Source: Pseudomonas fulva
GTDB lineage: Bacteria; Pseudomonadota; Gammaproteobacteria; Pseudomonadales; Pseudomonadaceae
Assembly: GCF_023517795.1 (NCBI RefSeq)
Contig: NZ_CP082928.1
Coordinates: 1,054,001 to 1,118,000, forward strand
Length of the DNA stretch: 64,000 nt
Direction of reading: 5' to 3'
Position 1 is the first letter of the stretch, and every line of letters starts with the position of its first letter. Below are positions 33,483 to 42,524 of the stretch, one piece after another. The notes under the pieces were generated by a model. It did no database searches and was not told where the DNA came from. It saw only the letters and a list, made by a program, of their open reading frames with translations. The translations under genes and the position numbers were made by a program.

Positions 33483-34487
33483 ATGTACAGCCCCCGTACG
33501 CGTCATGTTCCGGCCCTGCTCGCCGCCTTGCTCTGCACCGCTCCCCTGGCTGCGGTAGCGGACTGGAAACCCGAAAAGAACGTGGAGATCGTGGTGGCCG
33601 GCGGCCCCGGCGGCGGCACCGACCAGCTCGGCCGGGTGATCCAGTCGGCGATCACCCAGCACAAGCTGCTCGACGTCAACACCGTGGTGCTCAACAAGGG
33701 CGGCGGCAACGGCGCCGAAGCCTTTCTGGAGATGAAGCTCGCCGAGGGCGATGCCAGCAAGCTGGTGATCGGTACCAACAACATCTATCTGCTGCCACTG
33801 GTGGCCAAGCTGGGTTACCAGTGGACGGACCTGACGCCGGTCGCGGCGGTGGCAGAGGATGACTTCATTCTCTGGACCTACCAGGGTTCGCCCTGGAAGG
33901 ATGCCGCCGCGTTCAAGGCCGACCTGACCAAGAATGCCGCCAAGATGCGCATCGGTGGCAGCCAGTCCAAGGACGTCGACCAGACCCTGTCGCTGCTGCT
34001 CGGCCAGCAGGCGGGCGCCAAGATCACCTACATCCCCTTCAAGAGCGGCAGCGAGGCGTCCACACAGCTGGCCGGCAAACACATCGCCGCCAACTTCAAC
34101 AACCCGGCCGAAAGCGTCAGCCAGTGGCGCGGTGGCCAGGTGGTGCCGCTTTGCGTATTCAGCGGGGAACGCATGGGCTACACCCAGAAAGTCACCGAGA
34201 CCCAGTCCTGGGCCGACGTGCCGACCTGCAAGGAGCAGGGCCTGGGCATCGACCAGTACCGTTTCCCGCGCACCGTGTTCCTGCCTGGCGGCGTCACCGA
34301 CGAGCAGCGCGCGTTCTACGTCGAGCTGATGCGCAAGGTCAGCCAGACGCCGGAGTTCAAGGCCTACGTGGAGCGCTCGGCCCTGGCGCCGACCTTCCTT
34401 TCCGGTGATGAGCTGGTGAGCTACATCGAAAAGGATCGTGAGCGCGTGACCCCTGTGTTCAAGCAGGCCGGCTGGCTGCGCGAATAA
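33483..34487 (+). CDS. Tripartite tricarboxylate transporter binding protein (TctC/Bug family)
   Basis: 334 residues with a signal peptide (ALLAALLCTAPLAAVA). The Bug-family pattern IVVAGGPGGGTDQLGR appears right after it, then NKGGGNGAEAF and a C-terminal LPGGVTDEQRAFYVELM. These proteins bind carboxylates in the periplasm and deliver them to TctAB. The ATG follows GAGGTAG. It is the first gene of a plus-strand tctC-tctB-tctA-lysR unit. Confidence 0.9.
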   Translation: MYSPRTRHVPALLAALLCTAPLAAVADWKPEKNVEIVVAGGPGGGTDQLGRVIQSAITQHKLLDVNTVVLNKGGGNGAEAFLEMKLAEGDASKLVIGTNNIYLLPLVAKLGYQWTDLTPVAAVAEDDFILWTYQGSPWKDAAAFKADLTKNAAKMRIGGSQSKDVDQTLSLLLGQQAGAKITYIPFKSGSEASTQLAGKHIAANFNNPAESVSQWRGGQVVPLCVFSGERMGYTQKVTETQSWADVPTCKEQGLGIDQYRFPRTVFLPGGVTDEQRAFYVELMRKVSQTPEFKAYVERSALAPTFLSGDELVSYIEKDRERVTPVFKQAGWLRE

Positions 34488-34554
34488 CCCTCGCGCTTCG
34501 TGTCCGGCGTGCCATGCGGCCGCCGGACGGCCCTGCACACAGGAGAAAATACCC

Positions 34555-35085
34555 ATGTCCAACACCACGGATACGCCGCTGGTCGCCACCCGCTGGGTGG
34601 AGATCGGCCTGGCGCTGTTCACCGCTGCCCTGGGCGGCATCGTCATGTTCGGCGCCATCGAGATCGGCATCGGCTGGGGCGACGCCGGCCCCGAGGCCGG
34701 TTACTTTCCCTTCTACATCGGCCTGCTGATGAGCGCTGCCAGCGTCGGCAACCTGATCCTGGCGCTGTTGCGCACGCCGGCGATGAGCGCCGCATTCGTC
34801 AGCCGCAAGGCGTTCGGCCAAGTACTGGCGGTGTTCGTACCGATCGTCCTGTACGTGATCGCCATGCCCTTCACCGGCATCTACCTGGCCTCGGCGGTGT
34901 TCATCGCCTGGTTCATGTGGCGTGATCGCCAGCGCAGCAAACCCTACGGCATTCCCACCGTCGCGGCGATTTCCTGCGGCACGGCGCTGGCCAGTTACCT
35001 GATCTTCGCGCTGTGGTTCAAGGTGCCGCTGGATAGCGGCGTGCTCGGCGACCTGGTGGCCGTTGCCGGAGGGGCATTGCGATGA
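34555..35085 (+). CDS. TctB-family small membrane subunit
   Basis: 176 residues with four membrane segments. The family pattern AGYFPFYIGLLM follows the first helix. It is the small membrane component of the tripartite carrier. The ATG has an AGGAG site, and the stop overlaps the tctA start (ATGA). Confidence 0.9.
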   Translation: MSNTTDTPLVATRWVEIGLALFTAALGGIVMFGAIEIGIGWGDAGPEAGYFPFYIGLLMSAASVGNLILALLRTPAMSAAFVSRKAFGQVLAVFVPIVLYVIAMPFTGIYLASAVFIAWFMWRDRQRSKPYGIPTVAAISCGTALASYLIFALWFKVPLDSGVLGDLVAVAGGALR

Positions 35086-36602
35086 GCGAAATCGACTCCC
35101 TGATGCAGGGCATGGCGCTGATCCTGACCCCGCACCACATCGGCCTGATGGTCATCGGCGTGCTGCTCGGCATTCTCGTCGGCGTGCTGCCTGGCCTCGG
35201 CGCCCCCAACGGCGTGGCGCTGCTGCTGCCGCTGACCTTCACCATGGAACCGGTGTCGGCGATCATCCTGCTCTCTTGCATGTACTGGGGCGCGCTGTTC
35301 GGTGGCTCGATCACCTCGATCCTGTTCAACATTCCCGGCGAACCCTCGTCGGTGGCGACCACCTTCGACGGTTACCCCATGGCCCGCAACGGCCAGGCCG
35401 GCGAAGCGCTGACCGCGGCCTTCACCTCGGCGCTGCTCGGTGCGCTGGTCGGCGTGCTGCTGCTGACCTTCCTGTCGACGCGCATCGCCGAGTTCGCCAT
35501 GGAATTCAGCTCGCCGGAGTTCTTCGCCGTCTACCTGCTGGCGTTCTGCACCTTCATCGGCATGAGCAAGAACCCGCCGCTGAAGACCGTGGTAGCAATG
35601 ATGATCGGCTTCGCCATGGCCGCCGTCGGCATGGACACCGTGTCCGGCGAACTGCGCCTGACCTACGACCAGCCCTGGCTGCTCTCGGGCCTGAGCTTCG
35701 AGGTGGCGGTGATCGGGTTGTTCGGTATCGGCGAGATTCTCTGCACCGTCGAGGAAGGCCTGGTGTTTCGTGGCGAACGCGCACGCATCACACCGATGAC
35801 CATCCTGCGTACCTGGGCCAAGCTGCCGCGCTACTGGCTGACCTGGCTGCGCAGCGCCCTGGTCGGCTGCTGGATGGGTGTGACGCCCGGCGGGCCGACT
35901 GCCGCCTCGTTCATGAGCTACAGCCTGGCGCGGCGCTTTTCGAAGAACCGCGACAACTTTGGCAAGGGCGAAGTGGAAGGCGTGATTGCCCCGGAAACCG
36001 CCGACCACAGCGCCGGCACCAGCGCCCTGCTGCCAATGCTGACCCTCGGTATTCCCGGCTCGGCGACCGCCGCGGTGATGCTCGGCGGCCTGATGATCTG
36101 GGGCCTGCACCCGGGGCCGACGCTGTTCGTCGAGCAGCACGACTTCGTCTGGGGCCTGATCGCCAGCATGTACCTGGGCAACGTGGTGAGCCTGATCGTG
36201 GTGCTGGCCACGGTGCCGCTGTTCGCCTCGATCCTGCGCATTCCGTTCTCGATCATCGCGCCGATCATCATCATGGTCTGCTCGATCGGCGCCTACTCGG
36301 TGCACAACTCGATGTTCGACGTTGGCCTGATGCTGATCTTCGGTGCCCTGGGTTACCTGTTCAAGAAGCTCGGCTACCCCATCGCCCCGCTGATCCTCGC
36401 TGCGGTGCTGGGCGACAAGGCCGAGGACGCGTTCCGCCAGTCGATGCTGTTCTCCGACGGGCAACTGTCGATCTTCTGGTCCAACCCGCTGGTCGGCAGC
36501 CTGACCACCGCGGCGCTGTTGATGCTGTTCTGGCCGCTGCTGGCCCGCGGCCTCAAGGCACTGTTCGGCGCACGCCAGGGGCAGGCGCGTCATGTCTCGT
36601 AA
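35082..36602 (+). CDS. TctA-family large membrane subunit
   Basis: 506 residues, about eleven helices. Typical TctA blocks are LGILVGVLPGLGAPNGVALLLP, FGGSITSILFNIPGEPSSV and the second-half TLGIPGSATAAVML. It forms the transport channel with TctB. The protein appears complete. Its end lies inside a longer open frame for the lysR gene, but the recognised LysR domain starts about 110 bases later. Confidence 0.92.
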   Translation: MSEIDSLMQGMALILTPHHIGLMVIGVLLGILVGVLPGLGAPNGVALLLPLTFTMEPVSAIILLSCMYWGALFGGSITSILFNIPGEPSSVATTFDGYPMARNGQAGEALTAAFTSALLGALVGVLLLTFLSTRIAEFAMEFSSPEFFAVYLLAFCTFIGMSKNPPLKTVVAMMIGFAMAAVGMDTVSGELRLTYDQPWLLSGLSFEVAVIGLFGIGEILCTVEEGLVFRGERARITPMTILRTWAKLPRYWLTWLRSALVGCWMGVTPGGPTAASFMSYSLARRFSKNRDNFGKGEVEGVIAPETADHSAGTSALLPMLTLGIPGSATAAVMLGGLMIWGLHPGPTLFVEQHDFVWGLIASMYLGNVVSLIVVLATVPLFASILRIPFSIIAPIIIMVCSIGAYSVHNSMFDVGLMLIFGALGYLFKKLGYPIAPLILAAVLGDKAEDAFRQSMLFSDGQLSIFWSNPLVGSLTTAALLMLFWPLLARGLKALFGARQGQARHVS

Positions 36603-36714
36603 TCGCCAGCAGGCCGGGCTGTTCCTCGCCACGGCCACGGGGCGCTCGCTGATGACTGGCGAGCGTCGCGATTTCTTGTCACCCTTGGCCGATTCCCCTG
36701 CCACGAGCCGCGCC

Positions 36715-37653
36715 ATGTCCCGCATTCCTGACGCCAGCATCATCCACAGCCGCCTGCGTTTGCGGCAGTTGCGCCTGATGCTGGCCCTGCAGGAATTCGG
36801 CTCGCTGCGCCGGGCCGCCGAGGAGATCGGCATGACTCAACCGGCGGCGACCAAGATGCTTCACGAGGCGGAGAGCCTGCTTGGCGTCGAGCTGTTCGAG
36901 CGCCTGCCGCGCGGCATGCGCGCCACGGCGTTCGGTGAAACGGCGATCTACTACGCGAAGATGATCTTCGCCGAGCTGTCGGGCATGCGCGAGGAATTCG
37001 CCGCGCTGGAGTCGGGCAACCTCGGTCGGGTCACCATCGGCGCCATTCCGGCCCTGGCCTCGGGGCTGCTGACGCGCACCATCGCCACCCTCAAGCAGAG
37101 CCACCCAAGGCTGTCGATGAGCATCCAGGTCGACACCAGCGACGTGCTGGTGCAGGCCCTGCAGCAGGACCAGCTGGACGTGGTGCTTGGACGGATTCCC
37201 GATGGCGCGCGGGCCGACGACCTGTTGTTCGACAGCCTTGGCGAGGAAACCCTGTGCGTGGTGGCCGGCGCCCAGCACCCCATGGCCGGCGCCAGCGAGC
37301 TGACCTGGCATGAGTTGCAGGACCTGACCTGGGTGCTGCAGCAACACCCCAGCCCGATGCGCACCATCATCAACCAGGCGTTTCACAATGCGCGGGTCGA
37401 CATTCCCAGCAGCATCGTCGAAACCACCTCGATCATGACCCTGCTGTCGCTATTGCAGCAGACCGACATGATCGGCGTGACTCCGGTATCGGTGATCAGC
37501 GACTACCCCGGCAAGCACCTGCTCAAGGTACTGCCGATCACTTTCGAGCCGCGCCTGCCGCCCTACGGCCTGATCACCCGCCGCCACCGTATCCAGTCGT
37601 CGGCCATGCAGGCGTTCATCGATGCGGTAAAGGATGAGCACGCCACCGCGTGA
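36715..37653 (+). CDS. LysR-family regulator, GbpR-like
   Basis: 312 residues from the ATG at 36715 (MSRIPDASIIHSRLRLRQLR). The N-terminal winged helix (LRLMLALQEFGSLRRAAEEI, then MTQPAATKMLHEAE) and effector domain (GRVTIGAIPALASGLL) are those of the GbpR/PcaQ-like LysR subgroup, which often regulates sugar and aromatic acid uptake. ATGs at 36592 and 36652 are possible, but the residues they add are not conserved in type; the site for the chosen start is only moderate. It follows the tct genes and probably controls both divergent operons through the sites at 33343-33393. Confidence 0.85.
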   Translation: MSRIPDASIIHSRLRLRQLRLMLALQEFGSLRRAAEEIGMTQPAATKMLHEAESLLGVELFERLPRGMRATAFGETAIYYAKMIFAELSGMREEFAALESGNLGRVTIGAIPALASGLLTRTIATLKQSHPRLSMSIQVDTSDVLVQALQQDQLDVVLGRIPDGARADDLLFDSLGEETLCVVAGAQHPMAGASELTWHELQDLTWVLQQHPSPMRTIINQAFHNARVDIPSSIVETTSIMTLLSLLQQTDMIGVTPVSVISDYPGKHLLKVLPITFEPRLPPYGLITRRHRIQSSAMQAFIDAVKDEHATA

Positions 37654-37773
37654 CCGCCGGCAACCGCACTTTTCGCAACGAAACGGCAACTTTTACAAGA
37701 TTTTGCCGACAGGGCGGCGATCCGGCACACTAGCGGCCCCGAGCTCCGGCTCGTCGCCGCAGCCAGATTTCGT

Positions 37774-40257
37774 ATGACCCGCTCCCCGCTTCGCCGCCTC
37801 GCCTTCGGTACCCTGCGCCGCCTGCTGTACCTGTGGGTGCGCTCGGAAACCATCAACCAGTCGGCCTTCACCCTCAAGCTCGACCGCAGCAAGCCGGTGT
37901 TCTACGTGCTGCAGCAGCCTTCGGTAAGCGACCTGGCGGTGCTCGACCACGAATGCACTAAGGCCAACCTGCCGCGCCCGGTGCTGCCCGTGGCGGTGGG
38001 CGACCTGATCGAGCCGGCGGCGTTCTTCTACCTGACGCCGGAGCCCGACTGGCTCGGCCGCCAGGACAAGCGCGGCATTTCGCCGACCCTGCAGCGCATG
38101 GTCGCCGCCCTCAGCGAACAGGCCGCCGAGCAGGCGCAGATCATTCCGGTCAGCGTGTTCTGGGGGCAGTCGCCGAATCGGGAAACCAGTCCCTGGAAGC
38201 TGCTGTTCGCCGACAGCTGGGCGGTCACCGGCCGCCTGCGCCGGCTGGTGAGCATCCTGATCCTGGGCCGCACCACCCGCGTGCAGTTCTCCACGCCGAT
38301 CCAGCTGCGCGAGCTGATCGAGCAGAACAAGGGCCAGGAGCGCACCCTGCGCATGGTGCATCGCATCCTGCGGGTGCACTTTCGCAACCAGAAGGCGGCG
38401 GTCATCGGCCCGGACGTGTCGCACCGTCGCAACCTGGTCAAGGGCCTGGTGCACGGCCCCCAGGTGCGCCAGGCGATCGCCGAGGAAGCCGCGCGTGACA
38501 ACATCGCCGTCGAGAAGGCCGAGGCCCTGGCCCTGCGCTACGGCAACGAGATCGCCTCGGACTACACCTACACGGCGATCCGCTTTCTCGAGCTGATCCT
38601 GTCGTGGTTCTGGAACAAGATCTACGACGGCATCAAGGTCAACCATATCGAAGGCGTGCAGGACATCGCCCAGGGCCACGAGGTGATCTACGTGCCCTGC
38701 CACCGCAGCCACATCGACTACCTGCTGCTCTCCTACCTGCTGTTCCGCAATGGCCTGACGCCGCCGCACATCGCCGCCGGCATCAACCTCAACATGCCGA
38801 TCATCGGCGGCCTGCTGCGCCGCGGCGGCGCCTTCTTCATGCGCCGCAGCTTCAAGGGCAACCCGCTGTACACCGCGGTGTTCAATGAATACCTGCACAC
38901 CCTGATCCGCAAGGGCTACCCGGTGGAGTACTTCGTCGAAGGCGGCCGCTCGCGCACCGGACGCATGCTCAGGCCGAAGACCGGCATGCTCGCCATCACC
39001 CTGCGCAGCTACCTGCAGAGCCACCGCCTGCCGGTGGTGTTCGTGCCGGTGTACATCGGCTACGAGCGCGTGCTGGAGGGCCGTACCTACCTGGGCGAGC
39101 TGCGCGGGGCGAGCAAGAAGAAGGAGTCGATCTTCGACATCTTCAAGGTCATCGGCGCGCTCAAGCAGCGCTTCGGCCATGTGTGGGTCAACTTCGGCGA
39201 GCCGATCAAGCTGGATGCCTTTCTCGATGCCCAGCAGCCCGACTGGCGCGCCCAGAACCTGGGCCCGGATTACCGCCCGGCGTGGCTCAACGACACCACC
39301 AACCGGCTCGGCGAGCGGGTGGCCCAGCGCCTCAACGAGGCGGCGGCGATCAACCCGGTCAACCTGGTGGCCCTGGCACTGCTGTCCACCAGCAAGCTGG
39401 CGCTGGACGAGCGCGGCCTGGTGCGCATCCTCGACCTCTACCAGAGCCTGCTGCGCCGGGTGCCCTACTCGCCGCACACCACGATGCCGGAGGGCGATGG
39501 CCTGGCGCTGATCGAGCACGTGCGCAGCATGGAACTGCTGTCCGAGCAGAAGGACGCGCTGGGGCGCATCCTCTACCTGGACGAACAGAACGCGGTGCTG
39601 ATGACCTACTACCGCAACAACGTGCTGCACATCTTCGCCCTGCCGGGCCTGATCGCCAGCTTCTTCCAGAGCAGCGGGCGGATGAGCCGCGAGCAGATCC
39701 TGCGTTTCGTCCACGCGCTGTATCCGTACCTGCAGGCCGAGCTGTACATCCGCTGGGCCGACGAGGACCTCGACGAGGTGGTCGAGCAGTGGCTCGACGC
39801 CTTCGTCGAGCAGGGCCTGCTCAGGCAGGAGAACGACCTCTACGTGCGCCCGGCGCCCAGCTCGCGCAACTTCGTGCTGCTGACCCTGCTTTCACGGGCC
39901 ATCGCCCAGACCCTGCAGCGCTTCTACATGGCCAGCGCGCTGCTGCTCAACGCCGGGCAGAACGCGATCAGCGCCGAAGAGCTGGAAGAGCTGTGCACGG
40001 TCATGGCCCAGCGCCTGTCGATCCTACACGGGCTCAACGCGCCGGAGTTCTTCGACAAGAGCCTGTTCCGCCATTTCATCCAGACGTTGCTCGACCAGGG
40101 CGTGCTGCGCCAGGACGAAGCCGGCAAGCTCAGCCATCCGCCAGCCTTCGCCGAACTGGCCGAGGGCGCCGCCAAGCGCGTACTGCCGGCCGAGATTCGC
40201 CTGTCGATCCGCCAGGTGACCATGGCACGCAGCGAGGAGCTGCTCGACGGGCTCTGA
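37774..40257 (+). CDS. plsB: Glycerol-3-phosphate 1-O-acyltransferase PlsB
   Basis: 827 residues, as expected for PlsB. The acyltransferase blocks are all present: block [11 protein letters not shown] with H310 and D315 (HX4D), [15 protein letters not shown], block [15 protein letters not shown], and block [14 protein letters not shown]. The enzyme acylates sn-glycerol 3-phosphate at the inner membrane, using acyl-CoA or acyl-ACP, to start phospholipid synthesis. It is alone between the lysR gene and a lipoprotein gene. Start at the ATG at 37774 is supported by the conserved N-terminus. Confidence 0.97.
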   Translation: MTRSPLRRLAFGTLRRLLYLWVRSETINQSAFTLKLDRSKPVFYVLQQPSVSDLAVLDHECTKANLPRPVLPVAVGDLIEPAAFFYLTPEPDWLGRQDKRGISPTLQRMVAALSEQAAEQAQIIPVSVFWGQSPNRETSPWKLLFADSWAVTGRLRRLVSILILGRTTRVQFSTPIQLRELIEQNKGQERTLRMVHRILRVHFRNQKAAVIGPDVSHRRNLVKGLVHGPQVRQAIAEEAARDNIAVEKAEALALRYGNEIASDYTYTAIRFLELILSWFWNKIYDGIKVNHIEGVQDIAQGHEVIYVPCHRSHIDYLLLSYLLFRNGLTPPHIAAGINLNMPIIGGLLRRGGAFFMRRSFKGNPLYTAVFNEYLHTLIRKGYPVEYFVEGGRSRTGRMLRPKTGMLAITLRSYLQSHRLPVVFVPVYIGYERVLEGRTYLGELRGASKKKESIFDIFKVIGALKQRFGHVWVNFGEPIKLDAFLDAQQPDWRAQNLGPDYRPAWLNDTTNRLGERVAQRLNEAAAINPVNLVALALLSTSKLALDERGLVRILDLYQSLLRRVPYSPHTTMPEGDGLALIEHVRSMELLSEQKDALGRILYLDEQNAVLMTYYRNNVLHIFALPGLIASFFQSSGRMSREQILRFVHALYPYLQAELYIRWADEDLDEVVEQWLDAFVEQGLLRQENDLYVRPAPSSRNFVLLTLLSRAIAQTLQRFYMASALLLNAGQNAISAEELEELCTVMAQRLSILHGLNAPEFFDKSLFRHFIQTLLDQGVLRQDEAGKLSHPPAFAELAEGAAKRVLPAEIRLSIRQVTMARSEELLDGL

Positions 40258-40362
40258 CACGCCGGCCATCTCCAGGAAGGACAGAGTGCGGCGGGCGTTA
40301 TTGAGCTTTGCCGCCACAGCCCCTAAGATGCGTCGTTGGGGCCACTTAGGGCAGGGATTTTC

Positions 40363-41442
40363 GTGCGTTATCACACCATTCTAGGATCACTGGCGATCGT
40401 GGTTTCCGGTTGCGCCATGCAACCGTCCGCATCGACCTCTCAAGAAGAAAAGCCGGCGCAACCGGCTCCCGTCGCAGAACAGACCGCCGCCGCACCCGCC
40501 AGCGCGCAATCCGCGCCGCAGCCGGCTGCTGCCGCGACGCCGAGCGAGGCGCCAGCTGCCGCGCCGGCCGCCCGCGAGCCCCAGGAATACGAAATCCAGC
40601 CGGGTCAGTGCTGGGTGCATGCCCAGGTTCGCCCACGCCCGGTGCAGAGCACCCAGGAAGTGGTGGTCAAGGACTCGGTCAACAAGATCACCGTCACCCC
40701 CGCCGAGCTCGAAAAGGGCTTCAAGCAGGTGGTCACCCGTGAAGGTACCAAGACCTACCGCATCGAGCCGCCGACCTACCGGGTGGTCTCCGAACAGGTG
40801 AAGATTCGCCCGGAAGTGAAACGCTACATCGTGGTGCCGGCCGTCTACGAGGACGTCAAGGAAACCGTGACCCTCGAAGAAGCCAAGACCGTACTCGACC
40901 AGTGCCGCGCCGCCGGCACCCGTTATTCGAGCGGCACCGGCGCCATGTCCTTCTGCGCCCGCCAGGTGCCGGCCAAGCAGGAAGTGGTCAAGGTCAAGAA
41001 GCTGGTTTCGCCGGAAACCGTGCGGGTGGAAACCGACCCTGCGCAATACAAGAGCGTGACCCGCTGGATCGTCGACAAGCCGGCCCAGGCCGTGGAAGTC
41101 ACCCTCGATCCGGAATACACCAAGGTCGCCTCCACCGAGGTGGTGCGCCCGGTGGAAGCCAACCAGATCATCCTGCCGGAAGAGAAGCGCCAGCTGCAGG
41201 TCACCCGCTTCGAAGGCACGGCACGCATCGTCTCACGGCAGACTATTTGCGACCCGGACATCAATGACGATCTGGTCACCCGCTTGCAGCAGAGCCTGGT
41301 CAAGCGTGGCTTCAACCCCGGCCAGGTGGACGGCAAGCTCGGCAAGCGCACCCTTGATGCGCTGACCGAATTCCAGACCGCCAACGGCCTGGCCGTCGGG
41401 GCCCTGACCCTGGAAAGCCTGACCGCCCTGGAAGTCCAGTAA
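40363..41442 (+). CDS. Peptidoglycan-binding lipoprotein
   Basis: 359 residues from the GTG at 40363 (ribosome site AGGGCAGGG); the ATG at 40336 would hide the signal. A lipoprotein-type signal ends in IVVSGC, making Cys the likely first residue of the mature protein. An Ala/Pro/Gln-rich linker (about 20-75) follows. Two or three similar beta-rich segments then repeat patterns such as YRIEPPTYRVVSEQVKIRP and YKSVTRWIVDKPA. The last 60 residues are a peptidoglycan-binding domain (LVTRLQQSLVKRGFNPGQVD, KRTLDALTEFQ). It should tether the outer membrane or a complex to the cell wall. The middle domain's role is unknown. Confidence 0.8.
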   Translation: MRYHTILGSLAIVVSGCAMQPSASTSQEEKPAQPAPVAEQTAAAPASAQSAPQPAAAATPSEAPAAAPAAREPQEYEIQPGQCWVHAQVRPRPVQSTQEVVVKDSVNKITVTPAELEKGFKQVVTREGTKTYRIEPPTYRVVSEQVKIRPEVKRYIVVPAVYEDVKETVTLEEAKTVLDQCRAAGTRYSSGTGAMSFCARQVPAKQEVVKVKKLVSPETVRVETDPAQYKSVTRWIVDKPAQAVEVTLDPEYTKVASTEVVRPVEANQIILPEEKRQLQVTRFEGTARIVSRQTICDPDINDDLVTRLQQSLVKRGFNPGQVDGKLGKRTLDALTEFQTANGLAVGALTLESLTALEVQ

Positions 41443-41450
41443 CGCTATAT

Positions 41451-41475
41451 CGGCACGCCCGCCATGGGCGTGCCG
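41451..41475 (+). terminator. Hairpin after the lipoprotein gene, possible terminator
   Basis: A 10-bp perfect stem (CGGCACGCCC and complement) with a 5-base loop starts 9 bases after the stop. The T-run is poor (GCTCTCC), so termination may be Rho-assisted. Confidence 0.5.
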
Positions 41476-41569
41476 CTCTCCCCGCCCCCCGCTTTACCTC
41501 AACCTTCGCCGCACCGTACGTCAGCCTGCTAAGCTCGCTGCCTATCTCCACCGCTCGAAGGTTACCGCC

Positions 41570-42247
41570 ATGCTCCGCATCCCCGTTCTCGTTGCCGGCC
41601 TGCTGCTGTCCGCCAACGTGTTCGCCCTGTCGCTCTCCGACCTCAGCCAGCAGGACGCCAGCGGCGGCCTCAAGGACGCCCTCACCCAGGGCGCCAAGGT
41701 AGCCGTGCAGCAGCTCGGCAAGCCCGGCGGCTTCAGCAACAACCCCGAGGTGCGCATCGAACTGCCCGGCAAGCTCGGCAAGGCCGCCAAGACCATGAAG
41801 ATGATGGGCATGGGCGCCCAGGTCGAGCAACTGGAAACCAGCATGAACAAGGCCGCCGAAGCCGCCGTGCCCCAGGCCCAGGCGCTGCTGGTCGACGCGG
41901 TGAAGAAGATGAGCGTGCAAGACGCCAAGAGCATCCTTGCAGGCCCCGAGGACTCGGCCACCCAGTACCTGAACAAGAGCAGCCGCGAGCAGATCCGCGC
42001 CAGGTTCCTGCCCATCGTCAAGCAGGCCACCGACCAGGTCGGCCTGGCCAAGCAGTACAACAGCTTTGCCGGCCAGGCCGCCACGTTCGGCGTGCTCGAC
42101 GCCAAGAGCGCCAATATCGAGAGCTACGTGACCGAACAGGCCCTCGACGGTCTATTCGACATGATCGCCAAGCAGGAAGCCAGCATCCGCGAAAACCCGG
42201 CGGCGGCGGCTACCAGCCTGGCGAAGAAGGTATTTGGCGCGCTGTAA
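41570..42247 (+). CDS. DUF4197 domain-containing exported protein
   Basis: 225 residues. A signal peptide (VLVAGLLLSANVFA) precedes a helical domain typical of DUF4197, with SLSDLSQQDASGGLKDALTQGA and VKKMSVQDAKSILAGPEDSATQYL. The family is widespread in proteobacteria, and its function is not known to me. The gene is single, with a strong terminator 18 bases downstream. Confidence 0.85.
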   Translation: MLRIPVLVAGLLLSANVFALSLSDLSQQDASGGLKDALTQGAKVAVQQLGKPGGFSNNPEVRIELPGKLGKAAKTMKMMGMGAQVEQLETSMNKAAEAAVPQAQALLVDAVKKMSVQDAKSILAGPEDSATQYLNKSSREQIRARFLPIVKQATDQVGLAKQYNSFAGQAATFGVLDAKSANIESYVTEQALDGLFDMIAKQEASIRENPAAAATSLAKKVFGAL

Positions 42248-42264
42248 TCGGCACGTTGCAAAAA

Positions 42265-42297
42265 GGGGCTGGTGCGTTATGCGCCAGCCCCTTTTTT
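42265..42297 (+). terminator. Rho-independent terminator after the DUF4197 gene
   Basis: GGGGCTGG and CCAGCCCC arms close an 11-base loop and are followed by six T. An A-run upstream lets it also end minus-strand transcription of the efflux operon. Confidence 0.92.
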
Positions 42298-42524
42298 CTG
42301 CGTTGCGGGACGGATAGAGCGTCGTCCAACTACGACGGTAATGGCTGAAAAAAGGCGGGAGCGGCCATTTGTAGGGTGGACGACGCTTCACCTACGCGGC
42401 CCTACCCGTCCACCGCTTCGTGATCGCAACGGTGGATGAAAAGAGCGTCATCCACCCTACGTGGCGAACGGCTGCTTCTGCCTTATTGATACGTTTCCAG
42501 CCCCCGAAAATCATGAACCGGCCC
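42298..42524. other. Intergenic region holding repeat sequence
   Basis: No gene is seen in this 227-base gap between two convergent units. It carries the palindromic element at 42371-42460. Before it, near 42300-42345, a partial copy of the same motif (GACGGATAGAGCGTCGTCCA) is visible, so the region is a small repeat cluster. Confidence 0.6.
42371..42460. repeat. Palindromic intergenic repeat, copy A
   Basis: The ends GTAGGGTGGACGACGCT and AGCGTCATCCACCCTAC are near-perfect inverted repeats. The reverse complement shares both ends and internal blocks (GACGCTCTTTTCATCCACC) with the 61686-61761 element, so this is a dispersed family. Confidence 0.85.

Noticed and set aside
37693..39714. A 673-codon minus-strand open frame opposite plsB
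   Set aside because: It is antisense to an unmistakable PlsB; composition (His/Gln/Val/Asp-rich) is that of a mirror frame.
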